From CAMYMQ01 sp963730305 (GTDB taxonomy: Bacteria; Pseudomonadota; Alphaproteobacteria; Bin65): a DNA stretch of 64,000 bases. Positions within the stretch are counted from its first letter, which is position 1, and each line of letters begins with the position of its first letter. Location of the stretch: positions 434,001 to 498,000 of the forward strand of contig CAVSRB010000003.1 of NCBI GenBank assembly GCA_963730305.1, read 5' to 3'. The position numbers and the translations under genes are program-made. A model generated the notes under the pieces. That model ran no database searches and had not been told where the DNA came from. It saw nothing but the letters and a program-made list of their open reading frames with translations. Positions 10,221-18,557 of this stretch are shown here, in pieces.

Positions 10221-11114
10221 ATGAAAAGCTTGATACTCGGACTCTCACTGGTTCTCGCCGGCACTGCCGCCGCCCAAGCGGACGGCCCGTTCGCACCGGC
10301 CCCGCTGCCAGGCGTCGTCAAGGGCGGCGCCCTGATCGCGGCGTTGACCAGCGTCCCCCGGCCCCAGGCCCCGACCGTCCAAGCGCTGCCGCGCTTCATG
10401 GGCGGCCGGCCGCCGCTGGTGCTGGTCCGCGGCCATCCGGAATGCCACGGGCGCAAGTATCACACCGCGGACTATGTCGATCACTACGATCCGGACAATT
10501 TCACCTACACGCCCGAATACCTGAAATACGGCCGCGCCAAGCAGCCGAGCCGGGCCGAAGCCGCCAAGATCGCCGAACAGCGCTTTCCCGAACTGGTCAC
10601 GCCCAAGGTGGTGAAGATGCTGCGGCTGGTGAACCAGGTCCGCCGCAGCCGCGGCCTGACCGAGATGCGCATGGAGCCGCGGCTGATGCTCGCCGCGAAG
10701 CGGGAGAACGTCAACATCGCCGAATATGCGCTGATGCAGCACACCGGCACCGACTGCTCCCAGCTCAAGGACCGGGTGTGGGATACGGGCTACATCTGGA
10801 CCAAGATCGCCGAGAACCTCGCGGGCGGCAACGCAACCGCGGAGGCGACGCTGAGCCAGTGGACCCACAGCAAGCGCCACCTGTTCCAGCTGACGCTGCC
10901 GGGCATGACCGAGGCGGGGCTCGCCTATGACTACAACCCGCATCCGCCGCGCAACGGCATTCCGATCAAACACTTCTGGACGCTGATCCTGGCGCGGCCG
11001 GACCCGTGGCGCGACCGTCGCGACACCAAGGACAGCTTCAACGATCACCTCAAGGACGCTCCGGCGAAAAAGGGATCGTCGAAGGCCAAAACGGTTAGCA
11101 CGAAGAAATCATAA
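10221..11114 (+). CDS. secreted CAP (SCP/PR-1-like) domain protein
   Basis: This 297-aa protein has a signal peptide (MKSLILGLSLVLAGTAAAQA) and a CAP domain over about residues 135-270. Recognisable CAP features are the opening helix LRLVNQVRRSRGL, IAEYALMQHTG, ENLAGGNATAEATLSQW and the end strand HFWTLILARP. Bacterial CAP proteins are exported; their activities are mostly unknown. The Lys/Ser-rich C-terminal tail is basic. I chose the ATG 4 bases after the mrp stop because the longer frame starts inside mrp and lacks a signal peptide. A second CAP gene follows 76 bases later. Confidence 0.82.
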   Translation: MKSLILGLSLVLAGTAAAQADGPFAPAPLPGVVKGGALIAALTSVPRPQAPTVQALPRFMGGRPPLVLVRGHPECHGRKYHTADYVDHYDPDNFTYTPEYLKYGRAKQPSRAEAAKIAEQRFPELVTPKVVKMLRLVNQVRRSRGLTEMRMEPRLMLAAKRENVNIAEYALMQHTGTDCSQLKDRVWDTGYIWTKIAENLAGGNATAEATLSQWTHSKRHLFQLTLPGMTEAGLAYDYNPHPPRNGIPIKHFWTLILARPDPWRDRRDTKDSFNDHLKDAPAKKGSSKAKTVSTKKS

Positions 11115-11190
11115 TCTATCGTGGGCGCAGCGCCGGGCCGTCGGGGACAGGCCGCAGCGCAACCGCGCCCAGGGGTTCACAGGACGGAGC

Positions 11191-11856
11191 GTGGGAGACA
11201 TGCTGAAGAGCCTTCTGATCGCCGGCGCGACGGTCGCGGTGCTGGCGGGCTGCGCCAAGGCACCGCCGCCGCCCGGTCCGCGGCAGACGCCGATGGTTCC
11301 CGATCCGACGCCGGAGCAGTACCGCCAGGCGCAGGCAATCATCCGCGAGGTCAACAAGTTCCGCGCGCAGAATGGCCTGCGGCCGCTGGTGCTCGAGACG
11401 CACCTGATCAAGGCGGCGATCGTCAAGGCGCATGACTTCCACAACAACTGGAAGTTCGTCCACGCCGGCAGCGACGGCAGCCGGCCCGAGCAGCGCGTGT
11501 CCCGCACCGGCTACCGCTGGACCCAGGTCGCCGAGACGCTTGCCGCCGGGAGCCCGACGCCGGCCGGCGCTGTCGCCACCCTGGCGGCGAGCCCGTGCCA
11601 CCGCTGGGCTCTGCTGCGCGCCAGCTATCTGCAGGCCGGTGCGGCCTACGTCTACACCCCGAACGCCCCGCCGGGACGGTACAAATACTGGTGGGTGGTG
11701 AAGATGGCGCGGCCCGATCCGACCATGCACTTCGACAAGACCTTCCCGACCGCCGGCGCCGAGCTGACGGTCCGGCAAGGACCGCCGACCAAGATGGCGC
11801 TGCCCCGCGGCTGCGTCATCCGCGGCCGTACACCGAAGAACCAAGCCAAGAAGTGA
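11191..11856 (+). CDS. CAP-domain lipoprotein
   Basis: This 221-aa protein has a lipobox (VAVLAGC, Cys about residue 22), a Pro-rich linker and a CAP-like domain. The domain shows IIREVNKFRAQNGLRPL, YRWTQVAETLAAG and YWWVVKMARPDP. It therefore should be an outer-membrane or periplasmic lipoprotein. I took the GTG at 11191 because AGGA lies 6 bases upstream; the ATG at 11200 is possible but its GGAG is too close. It is a diverged paralogue of the preceding secreted CAP protein, on the same strand. Confidence 0.78.
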   Translation: MGDMLKSLLIAGATVAVLAGCAKAPPPPGPRQTPMVPDPTPEQYRQAQAIIREVNKFRAQNGLRPLVLETHLIKAAIVKAHDFHNNWKFVHAGSDGSRPEQRVSRTGYRWTQVAETLAAGSPTPAGAVATLAASPCHRWALLRASYLQAGAAYVYTPNAPPGRYKYWWVVKMARPDPTMHFDKTFPTAGAELTVRQGPPTKMALPRGCVIRGRTPKNQAKK

Positions 11857-11877
11857 GTTGAATGCCCGCAGGCCGGC

Positions 11878-11899
11878 CCGGTTGCGCCCCTGCAACCGG
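11878..11899. terminator. hairpin between convergent CAP and transpeptidase genes
   Basis: Perfect 8-bp arms CCGGTTGC and GCAACCGG flank a 6-base loop in the 51 bases between two convergent genes. There is no T tract, so this is a plausible but unproven bidirectional terminator. Confidence 0.4.
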
Positions 11900-11907
11900 T
11901 GCGGCGG

Positions 11908-12441
11908 CTAGGGCTTGATCACGATCGGCGTGCCGTTGGGCACGGCGCTGTAGATCTCGTCGATCTCCTTGTTGGTGACGGCGATGCAGCCTGCGGTCCA
12001 GTCCCACTTGGTGTGCCGCTTGCCGGCCCAGGCCATGGTGAACCCGAGCCCGTGGATCTCGATCTGACCGCCCGGGTCGACGCCCTTCTCCGCGGCGCGC
12101 TTCTTGTCTTCCTCGTTCGGGTAGCTGATGTGCAGCGCCTTGTGGAAGCTGCTCTTGGGGAAGTGCATGTCGATCGTGTAGGTGCCTTCGGGCGTCCGGC
12201 TGTCGCCCTCCTGCTCCTTCGGCCCCTTCGGCGCGCCGCCGAGAGCGACGCGGTAGGTCCGCACGACCTTGCCCTTCCACAACAGCTGAAGGATGCGCTT
12301 GTGCTTGATCACGACGACCTTGTCGGCGCGCAAGCGCTTGGACGCCGCCGCCTCGCCCGCCGCGAAGGGAAGTGTAAGCAGAAACGCCGGCAGCACGATC
12401 GCTGCCGCGAAGGCGGTGATACGGCGCCTGGTGGGGTTCAT
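11908..12441 (-). CDS. periplasmic L,D-transpeptidase (YkuD family)
   Basis: This 177-aa protein has a signal peptide (residues about 8-33) and a YkuD catalytic domain. L,D-transpeptidases use a Cys nucleophile to make 3-3 peptidoglycan crosslinks or attach lipoproteins. The signatures are DSRTPEGTYTID, IEIHGLGF (the conserved His-Gly) and WTAGCIAVTNKEIDEIY, with the Cys in AGC. The ATG at 12441 was preferred over an upstream in-frame ATG because the signal peptide then starts correctly. It is convergent with the CAP gene and upstream of it lies thyX on the same strand. Confidence 0.88.
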   Translation of the reverse strand: MNPTRRRITAFAAAIVLPAFLLTLPFAAGEAAASKRLRADKVVVIKHKRILQLLWKGKVVRTYRVALGGAPKGPKEQEGDSRTPEGTYTIDMHFPKSSFHKALHISYPNEEDKKRAAEKGVDPGGQIEIHGLGFTMAWAGKRHTKWDWTAGCIAVTNKEIDEIYSAVPNGTPIVIKP

Positions 12442-12602
12442 CGATGGCGGTCCCTGGGTTGCCCGGTTCTTGTCGACGTCAGCCCCCGAGTTCCAGCACC
12501 GACACATAGCGCGAACCGGCGGTCTCGGCCAAGCCCCGGTCTAGAAGTCCGAACAAGTCCCGGATCGAGCCGGCGTCGCCGATGGTTACGCGGTGATCGC
12601 CC

Positions 12603-13541
12603 TTAGCCGTCCCTTTCGAGCACCGCCATCAACTCGCGCCACTCGCGCGCGGACAGCCCCGACTCCTTCTGGTCGACCGGTTCGCCGGCGATCATCCGGC
12701 GGACGACGTCGAGCGCCTTCGCCGACAGCATCGCCCCGCCCATGCGGTAGTCGAGGAAGGCTTCGTAGACCGTCGGCACCCAGGCCTTGACCGTCTCCAG
12801 CATGGCATCGGCGAAGACGCGGATCTCGTACTGGGCATGCGAGTCGGCGCGCAGGCTGAGGAAGTGCAGCAGATTGTGCAGGTCGGTCTTCCAGTACCAC
12901 TGGGTATAGATGTTGAGCGGCAGGTTCATCCGCGCCAGTTCCCGGGTCAGCCCCTGACGCTCGGGGTCGGCCGGCTCGCCGCCGGGCCCCTCGTTCAGCA
13001 TCTCCTCGTAGTGGTCGTAGCAGCGCGCGCTGTCCTCCTTGAGGATGGCCAGGACGCGCGCCGCTTCGTCGCCTTCGAGCACGTCACCCCGCCCCTGCCG
13101 GTTGGCGGTCGACTGGGCGGCGAGCTGCTCGGGCGCCGGGATGTAGAACTCGCGGTCGAGGATCGAGTAGCGGGCCGAGTATTCGTTGACGTTGGCGGTG
13201 CGGTGGCGAATCCACTGGCGCGCCACGAAGACCGGCAGCTTGATGTGGTACTTGATCTCGCACATCTCGAAGGGCGTCGTGTGCCGGTGCCGCATCAGGT
13301 AGCGGATCAGCCCGGCATCGTCGCGGACCGACTTGGTCCCGGTGCCGTAGGACACCCGCGCGGCCTGCACGATCGCCGCGTCGTCGCCCATGTAATCGAC
13401 CACCCTGACGAAGCCGTGGTCGAGGACCGGGATCGCCTCGTAGAGAATGTCCTCGAGCGCCGACACGGTGGCGCGCCGGGTCTCGAACCGGGTCTCGCGT
13501 TGCGCCGCGATGTCGCGCGCTTGTTCCTCGCTGATCGGCAT
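12603..13541 (-). CDS. thyX: flavin-dependent thymidylate synthase
   Basis: ThyX makes dTMP from dUMP using FAD, NADPH and methylene-tetrahydrofolate. The 312-aa protein contains the ThyX signature RHRTANVNEYSARYS and supporting segments VSYGTGTKSVRDDAGLIRYL and HTTPFEMCEIKYHI. I chose the ATG at 13541 (MPISEEQ); the 32 upstream in-frame codons look non-coding. It is divergent from a Flp-pilin gene. No thyA is present in this window. Confidence 0.95.
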   Translation of the reverse strand: MPISEEQARDIAAQRETRFETRRATVSALEDILYEAIPVLDHGFVRVVDYMGDDAAIVQAARVSYGTGTKSVRDDAGLIRYLMRHRHTTPFEMCEIKYHIKLPVFVARQWIRHRTANVNEYSARYSILDREFYIPAPEQLAAQSTANRQGRGDVLEGDEAARVLAILKEDSARCYDHYEEMLNEGPGGEPADPERQGLTRELARMNLPLNIYTQWYWKTDLHNLLHFLSLRADSHAQYEIRVFADAMLETVKAWVPTVYEAFLDYRMGGAMLSAKALDVVRRMIAGEPVDQKESGLSAREWRELMAVLERDG

Positions 13542-13587
13542 GACCTTACGAAATCTCCCCAAGATATCGGCTAAGCACCCGTTCAAC

Positions 13588-13603
13588 CCACAATATCTTG
13601 TGG
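13588..13603. promoter_or_regulatory. palindrome upstream of thyX
   Basis: CCACAA-TATC-TTGTGG is a perfect inverted repeat with 6-bp arms 47 bases upstream of the thyX start and about 190 bases upstream of the Flp pilin gene. It resembles an operator in a promoter region. No regulator is evident nearby. Confidence 0.35.
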
Positions 13604-13790
13604 CACCGGCGCAATCAAGGCGGCGGCGCGCCAGCACCGCGCAATGCCACCGTTATAGGTGGGCGATCCGGACTCCGCCAGCGCGGGCAAAGCGGCGACC
13701 GTCAACGCTTTGTTAGGAAGTCGGGGCTTAGTTTTTCCGCAACCGGGGCGCGTCGCCGCCGGGGTTCTGACAAATCGGGGAAATGAAACG

Positions 13791-13970
13791 ATGATCAACC
13801 AGTTTAAGGCTTTCTGCCGGGACGACTCCGGCGCCACCATGATCGAATACGGCCTGATCGCCGCGCTCGTCGCGGTCGCGGCCATCGTTGCCCTCGAGTC
13901 GCTGGGCACGTCGATCAGCGGCATGTTCACGGCGGTCTCGACCAAGCTCGACGCCGCGAAGCCCAAGTAA
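13791..13970 (+). CDS. Flp/Fap-type IVb pilin
   Basis: This 59-aa protein resembles Flp pilins of Tad pili. It has a short basic leader and then DDSGATMIEYGLIAALVAVA, which contains the G-x(4)-E-Y type prepilin-like motif and the hydrophobic helix. The ATG at 13791 follows GGGGAA. No tad assembly genes are adjacent, though a Tad/VWA protein lies 2.2 kb downstream. It is followed by hairpins in the gap before the convergent PCu(A)C gene. Confidence 0.9.
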   Translation: MINQFKAFCRDDSGATMIEYGLIAALVAVAAIVALESLGTSISGMFTAVSTKLDAAKPK

Positions 13971-14026
13971 ACAAACCGGACTACCCGGTCGCCCGACCTA
14001 GTTCGGGCGCTTCCTGACTGCATGAC

Positions 14027-14054
14027 GCGCGGTGGCCCCATGAGGCCGCCGCGC
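14027..14054. terminator. hairpin between pilin and PCu(A)C-like gene
   Basis: An 11-bp stem (GCGCGGTGGCC with GGCCGCCGCGC, one G-T pair) closes a 6-base loop between the convergent pilin and PCu(A)C-like genes. A smaller GCCCGA/TCGGGC hairpin at 13991-14008 lies just before it. Neither has a strong T tract; together they probably terminate both transcripts. Confidence 0.5.
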
Positions 14055-14056
14055 CG

Positions 14057-14518
14057 TCAATGCATGCCCTGACGGCCGACGACGATCTGGATGGTGATGG
14101 GCCCGGCCCGCTTGAAGGTCAGGGTCAGGGGGAAACTCGTCCCCGCCTTCAACGGATGCTTGAGGCCGGTGAGCCACAGGTGCGTGCGCCAAGGCGCCAG
14201 AACGGCGGGACGGCCCGGCTCGACGGCGAGCCCGTCGGGCCACTTGGCGTCACCTCCCGAGACCTTGGTCCGGAACCGGACACGGGCCGCCACCGACGTC
14301 GTCGCACCGATCAGCCGGTCCGCCACCTTGCCGTTGTTGAGCAGAATCCCGAAGACGCCGGCTTCGCTGTCGCCGGCCTTGGTCGGCAACGACCAGAAGT
14401 GGCCGATCGAGATATCGCCCAACCGGTAGCCATGCGCATCGGCCGGCGCGACGGCGATGCCTGCGGTTGCCACGACCGCCACGACCGTCGGCACGATCCA
14501 ACGGAGCCAGCGCCTCAT
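14057..14518 (-). CDS. PCu(A)C-like periplasmic copper chaperone homologue, ligands degenerate
   Basis: This 153-aa protein has a signal peptide (about residues 1-28) and a cupredoxin-like domain of the PCu(A)C/DUF461 family. Family PCu(A)C proteins deliver Cu(I) to the CuA site of cytochrome oxidase. The fold hallmarks remain: GVFGILLNNGKVADRLIGA, LKAGTSFPLTLTFKRAG and ITIQIVV. The usual Met/His copper ligands are mostly absent; only the His in THLWLTGL stays where the family has His-x-Met. Its ATG overlaps the cox11 stop (ATGA), so the two are translationally coupled. It may not bind copper in the standard way. Confidence 0.78.
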   Translation of the reverse strand: MRRWLRWIVPTVVAVVATAGIAVAPADAHGYRLGDISIGHFWSLPTKAGDSEAGVFGILLNNGKVADRLIGATTSVAARVRFRTKVSGGDAKWPDGLAVEPGRPAVLAPWRTHLWLTGLKHPLKAGTSFPLTLTFKRAGPITIQIVVGRQGMH

Positions 14519-15183
14519 CGGCGCAGCGCGTCGTTGTCGAAGATCGCCTTGCCCCGTTTGCCCAACTTGGTGTCGAGCTGCTTGGACCCCGCCTTCAAGT
14601 CGCGCGCGGCGCTGAGCTGCTTGGCCTTCGCGCCGTGGACCTTGAAGAAGGTATAGAACAGCGTGATCTCGTTGACGTCCTGGGTATTGGGATCCTTGAG
14701 GAACTGGTCGTCGACGTAGAGCACCACCGGCATCCGCGCGCTCTGGCCGGGATTGAGCCGCTCCTCGGTAAAGCAGAAGCACTGGATCTTGAAGAAATAC
14801 GGCGCCGCCTTGTAGGGCGTCACGTTGAACGACGCCCGGGCGACGACCGGCTTATCCGAACGATTGCGGGCGTAATAGTAGATCTTGACCGGCTGCCCGA
14901 CGGTGACCTCGACCGAGCGCTGCACCGGCCGGAACTCCCAGTCGAGCCCGGGCGCCACGCTGGAGTCGAACAGGATGCGGATCTTCCGCTTGACCGTCGG
15001 CTTTGCCGCGGCAGCGGTCGAGTGGACGACGCCGTTCGTTCGCTGGGTGGTGCCGCCGTAGCCCGTCACCGAACAGAATATCCGGTAGATCGTCGGCGCG
15101 TAGGACACCATGACCACGGCCGGCACCATCAGGGTGGCGGCGAGCACGGCGATTCGCAGGTTGCGGGTGCGGGTTGTGCGCAT
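14515..15183 (-). CDS. ctaG: cytochrome c oxidase assembly protein CtaG/Cox11
   Basis: Cox11 inserts copper into the CuB centre of cytochrome c oxidase subunit I. The 222-aa protein has one N-terminal membrane helix (about residues 11-29) and a periplasmic domain. The copper-binding motif is intact: FFKIQCFCFTEERLNPGQ. FCSVTGYGGTTQRTNG after the membrane segment is also a family signature. The ATG at 15183 removes 15 unlikely upstream codons. The Lys/Asp-rich C-terminal extension is longer than in some homologues. It overlaps the PCu(A)C-like gene, but no oxidase subunit genes are in the window. Confidence 0.93.
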   Translation of the reverse strand: MRTTRTRNLRIAVLAATLMVPAVVMVSYAPTIYRIFCSVTGYGGTTQRTNGVVHSTAAAAKPTVKRKIRILFDSSVAPGLDWEFRPVQRSVEVTVGQPVKIYYYARNRSDKPVVARASFNVTPYKAAPYFFKIQCFCFTEERLNPGQSARMPVVLYVDDQFLKDPNTQDVNEITLFYTFFKVHGAKAKQLSAARDLKAGSKQLDTKLGKRGKAIFDNDALRR

Positions 15184-15270
15184 TGCTGTCTCGATCACCC
15201 ACCTAAACCCGGGACGCCGGGCCCGCAAGGCGACGATCGGACGCAGTGCCCGTGGCAGCCAACGACCGCC

Positions 15271-15618
15271 TCAGGTCGATATCGCCTCGATCAGGCTGTC
15301 GGCGACCAGCACGGCGGCAAAGACCCAGAGCAGCGGCCAATCGACCGGAGCGTCCTTGAGCCGGTCGGCACAGGCCATGGTGATGAGCAGCGCGGCGGCC
15401 GACAGGTTGATGCCGACCACCAGCCGGGCGCCGAAGCCCGGGCCGAAGCCCATCAGGCTCCAGACCAGGAAGGCGCCGAGCGCGACCAGCGTAACCCCCA
15501 ACAGCCGCGCGCCGCCGGTGCCGCTGTCGCCGAGATGGTCGATGCTCAGGCTGCCCGGCCGGATCAGCAGGACCATGCCGACGATGAGATCGATGCCGAT
15601 ATCGCTGATCGGGAACAT
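15271..15618 (-). CDS. hypothetical four-helix membrane protein
   Basis: This 115-aa protein is not recognised. It is almost entirely hydrophobic, with four likely membrane segments (about residues 4-17, 34-52, 60-78 and 93-110). The ATG at 15618 (MFPISDIGIDLIVGMVLLIR) gives a compact membrane protein; the longer frame upstream is out-of-character. It lies 87 bases upstream of cox11 on the same strand and may share its promoter. Confidence 0.6.
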   Translation of the reverse strand: MFPISDIGIDLIVGMVLLIRPGSLSIDHLGDSGTGGARLLGVTLVALGAFLVWSLMGFGPGFGARLVVGINLSAAALLITMACADRLKDAPVDWPLLWVFAAVLVADSLIEAIST

Positions 15619-15777
15619 ACGACGGAGCCGCGCGAAGGGTTGACGGCGAAGCCTACTATGGCGGCGGGGCCGCCTCAATATCGTCCGGCCAGGTCGGGCG
15701 CGGCCTTCTGTCCCTTGCCAGGTCCGCCGCGGTGTGCGACCGAAACCAGGTGGCTCTCCCATCGACTGGAAACGCCC

Positions 15778-16047
15778 GTGACCACCGATCCCGTGCCGAC
15801 CCAAGACCGCCCCGCCGAAACCGGCGCTCCGGGGCTGCTCCAACGGGCGCTCACGCGGCTGGGCAGGGGCGCCCGCCACATCGCCACCTATTTCGGCCTG
15901 CTTGCGCTCGCCGGCGCCGGCCTCGTCGTGATCGGCAAGGCGTTGCGGATGATCGGCCTGTCGGCCAACTCGGCTCACGTGGCGCGCTTCGCCATGCTCG
16001 GCCTTTACGCCGTCGCCGCCATCACGATGGTCCGCGGCAAGCGCTAG
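15778..16047 (+). CDS. hypothetical small membrane protein
   Basis: This 89-aa protein starts at GTG 15778. Its N-terminus is hydrophilic, followed by two hydrophobic stretches (about residues 37-55 and 66-84). I do not recognise a family. The GTG start is preceded only by a weak GGA. The hydrophobic segments look like real membrane helices in a GC-rich coding frame, but evidence is modest. Confidence 0.5.
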   Translation: MTTDPVPTQDRPAETGAPGLLQRALTRLGRGARHIATYFGLLALAGAGLVVIGKALRMIGLSANSAHVARFAMLGLYAVAAITMVRGKR

Positions 16048-16159
16048 GTCGTCCGCCGGCGGCCCCGGACGCTTTACAACCGGTCAACCATAGGCTGACA
16101 CCGCCGTTTAACAGGCGTGCGTGGATAGTCCACCGATCAGAGAGGTGGAGTGTCCCGAA

Positions 16160-17645
16160 ATGCCACGAGTCTTCAAGCAGCCGACGGACCGGGAGCGTCC
16201 GTCAACGCAGCGCCGATCCTGGCGCGGTTCGTTCTCCCGATTTCTGCGCGACCGGCGCGGCGCCACCTACGTGGTCGTCGCGATCCTTTCGATCCCGTTG
16301 ATCGGCTTCCTCGGCCTGTCGGCGGATGGCGGCCGCGCCTATCTGATCAAGGCGCGCCTGTCGACCAGCGTCGACGCCGCCGCCCTGGCCGGCGCCAAGA
16401 ACGCGTGGAACGGGGCCTACGGCGACGACGTCACCAAATACTTCAACAGCAACTTCCCGCCCGGCTACCTCGGGGCGACCCCGATCGGTCCGACCTATTC
16501 GCGGACGACCACCGCCGACGGCTATGAAGTGGTGAAGGTCAGCGCCTCCGCGGCGATGCCGACATCGTTCATGCACCTGTTCGGGGTCGATACCATCACC
16601 GTGTCGGCCGAATCGGAGGCGACGCGCAAGACGGTCGCCATGGACGTGGTCCTGTCGATGGACATGTCGGGCTCGATGGCAAGTTGGGTCAACGGCACGC
16701 AGAAGATCGCCGCCGCCCGCGACGCGGCAAAGACCCTGGTCAATATCCTCTATGGCTCGCAGGAGACCAACTCGCTGCTCAAGGTCGGGCTGGTGCCGTG
16801 GAACGGCAACGTCAATGTCCTGCTCGACATCTCGGGGTCGAAGCCGATATCGGAATGGGACCCGAGCCTGACCACCAAGAAATCCGTCGCCGCCTTTACC
16901 AACCCGATCGACGGCCAGGTCCAGGACTACGTCTGGCAGATCAACAACTCGCCGGTGCGCCTGTTGTTCAAGCCGGACAGCGGCTGGAAGGGTTGCGTCT
17001 ATGCCCGCTACAAGGACGACGCCGATACGACCAACGACGCCGACGACGATCTCGGCTACGTCGACGACAAGGGCTGGAAGGGCTGGGAGCCGCGCATCTA
17101 CAATGGCAAGACCTGCGGCTGGAGCTGCACGCCCTGCCTCGAGCACGGCATCACGCCGCTCAACCAGAGCAAGACCCAGACGCTCGCGGCGATCGACCGG
17201 CTGCAGACCCCGACCGGCAACACCGACCTGCCGCAAGGGCCTGTCCTGGGCGTGGCGGGTGCTGATGAACACCGCGCCCTTCACCGAAGGCACCGCCGAC
17301 GATCCCAAGCAAGAGCTGATCCGGGCCGTCGTCCTGCTCACCGACGGCGCCAACTGCGCCGCTACCGGCGACGGCTACAAGGCGGTGTGGGGCGGCTGCT
17401 ACTGGTACTCGACCCAGAAGATGAACGAGCGCGCCATCCTGATCGCCAACAAGATGAAGGCGCAGGGCATCTTGATCTACACGATCCAGTTCGGCTTCAA
17501 CGACGCCACCGCCGCGGCCACGCTCAAAGCGGTCGCGTCGGGAACGGGCGCGCCCTATTACAGCTATGCGCCCGACCCGGCCGCCTTGCAGCAGATCTTC
17601 CAGCAAATCGGCAATTCGCTGTCGGACCTGCGCCTGTCGAAATAG
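16160..17645 (+). pseudogene. Tad-like secreted/surface protein with VWA domain, interrupted by a +1 frameshift
   Basis: The N-terminus has the TadE/TadG-like membrane anchor (DRRGATYVVVAILSIPLIGF, then STSVDAAALAGAKNAW). A von Willebrand A domain follows, with the MIDAS metal motif MDMSGSM and, later, LLTDGAN. The frame breaks at a GGG run at 17237-17239. Before it the protein reads NTDLPQG; removing one G continues as LSWAWRVLMNTAPFTEG to the normal end LSDLRLSK. The repaired protein would be 494 aa. Such proteins are often encoded in Tad pilus loci. Either the gene is broken or the base is a sequencing error. The ATG at 16160 follows GGAG. Confidence 0.85.
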
Positions 17646-17671
17646 GCGAACCGCCGCACACCGTCCTCGAA

Positions 17672-17706
17672 GCGCCGGACACCACCGTGTCCGGCGCCTT
17701 TTCTTT
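17672..17706 (+). terminator. rho-independent terminator after the Tad/VWA gene
   Basis: A perfect 11-bp stem (GCGCCGGACAC with GTGTCCGGCGC) with a CACC tetraloop is followed by CTTTTCTTT. It begins 26 bases after the VWA stop codon. This is a textbook intrinsic terminator and separates the gene from the tup operon. Confidence 0.92.
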
Positions 17707-17849
17707 CCGCGCCCGTCGTCAGAAGCCGCGTCGCGTAGCCACTGGATATGTTTTTTATGTATTCTATTGCGCATTATTTATCAAATTTTTGAGGATTTGA
17801 ATTTCAAGCGTACTAATCGTAGAAAACGCGTCGGATCCGGGGAGTTGCC

Positions 17850-18557
17850 ATGCAGGATTTCGGCGCCGCCTTCGGCGAAGCGTTCCGGCTGATCGTCACC
17901 CTCGATGCCGGTCTCATCGAGATCGTCGTCCTGTCGTTGCGTGTCAGCATATCGGCGGTCGTGCTGGCCGGGCTGATCGGCCTGCCGCTGGGCGCCGTGC
18001 TGGCGGTGGTGCGGTTTCCGGGCCGGCCGGTGCTGGTCACCCTACTCAACGCGCTGATGGGCCTGCCGCCGGTCGTCGTCGGCCTGCTCGTCTACCTGCT
18101 GCTGTCGCGAGCCGGCCCGCTCGGCGTCTTCGGCCTGCTCTACACCCCGACCGCGATGATCGTCGCCCAGATGGTCCTCGTCGTCCCGATCATCGCCGCG
18201 ATCACCCGCCAGGTGATCGAGGACATGCGCGCCGAATACGACGAGCAGTTGCGTGTCCTCGGCGTCGGCCCCGCCGGCATGGTGCGGACGCTACTGTGGG
18301 ACGCCCGCGCCAGCCTGCTCACCGCGCTGCTCGCCGGGTTCGGGCGGGCCATCGCCGAGGTCGGCGCGGTGATCATCGTCGGCGGCAACATCGACCACGT
18401 CACCCGGGTGATGACCACCGCGATCGCCCTGGAGACCTCGAAGGGCGACCTGCCGCTGGCGCTGGGGCTCGGCTTCGTCCTCCTGGTCATCGCCGTCGGC
18501 GTGAACGCCCTGGTCATGGGCTTGCGCCGGGCGACCGTGCGGGGCGCCTATGCCTGA
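17850..18557 (+). CDS. tupB: tungstate ABC transporter permease
   Basis: This 235-aa inner-membrane permease is the TupB-type subunit of a tungstate importer. It has about five or six membrane helices and the EAA-type loop YDEQLRVLGVGPAGMVRTLLW. GLPPVVVGLLVYLLLSRAGPLG and EVGAVIIVGGNI are characteristic of TupB. GGGGAG precedes the ATG. An unusually AT-rich stretch (about 17745-17825) lies upstream and probably holds the operon promoter. The stop overlaps the start of the ATPase gene by 8 bases. Confidence 0.9.
   Translation: MQDFGAAFGEAFRLIVTLDAGLIEIVVLSLRVSISAVVLAGLIGLPLGAVLAVVRFPGRPVLVTLLNALMGLPPVVVGLLVYLLLSRAGPLGVFGLLYTPTAMIVAQMVLVVPIIAAITRQVIEDMRAEYDEQLRVLGVGPAGMVRTLLWDARASLLTALLAGFGRAIAEVGAVIIVGGNIDHVTRVMTTAIALETSKGDLPLALGLGFVLLVIAVGVNALVMGLRRATVRGAYA

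Noticed and set aside
12586..12900. Short minus-strand frame overlapping thyX
   Set aside because: It is an alternative frame of thyX with an Arg/Pro-rich product and no ribosome site.
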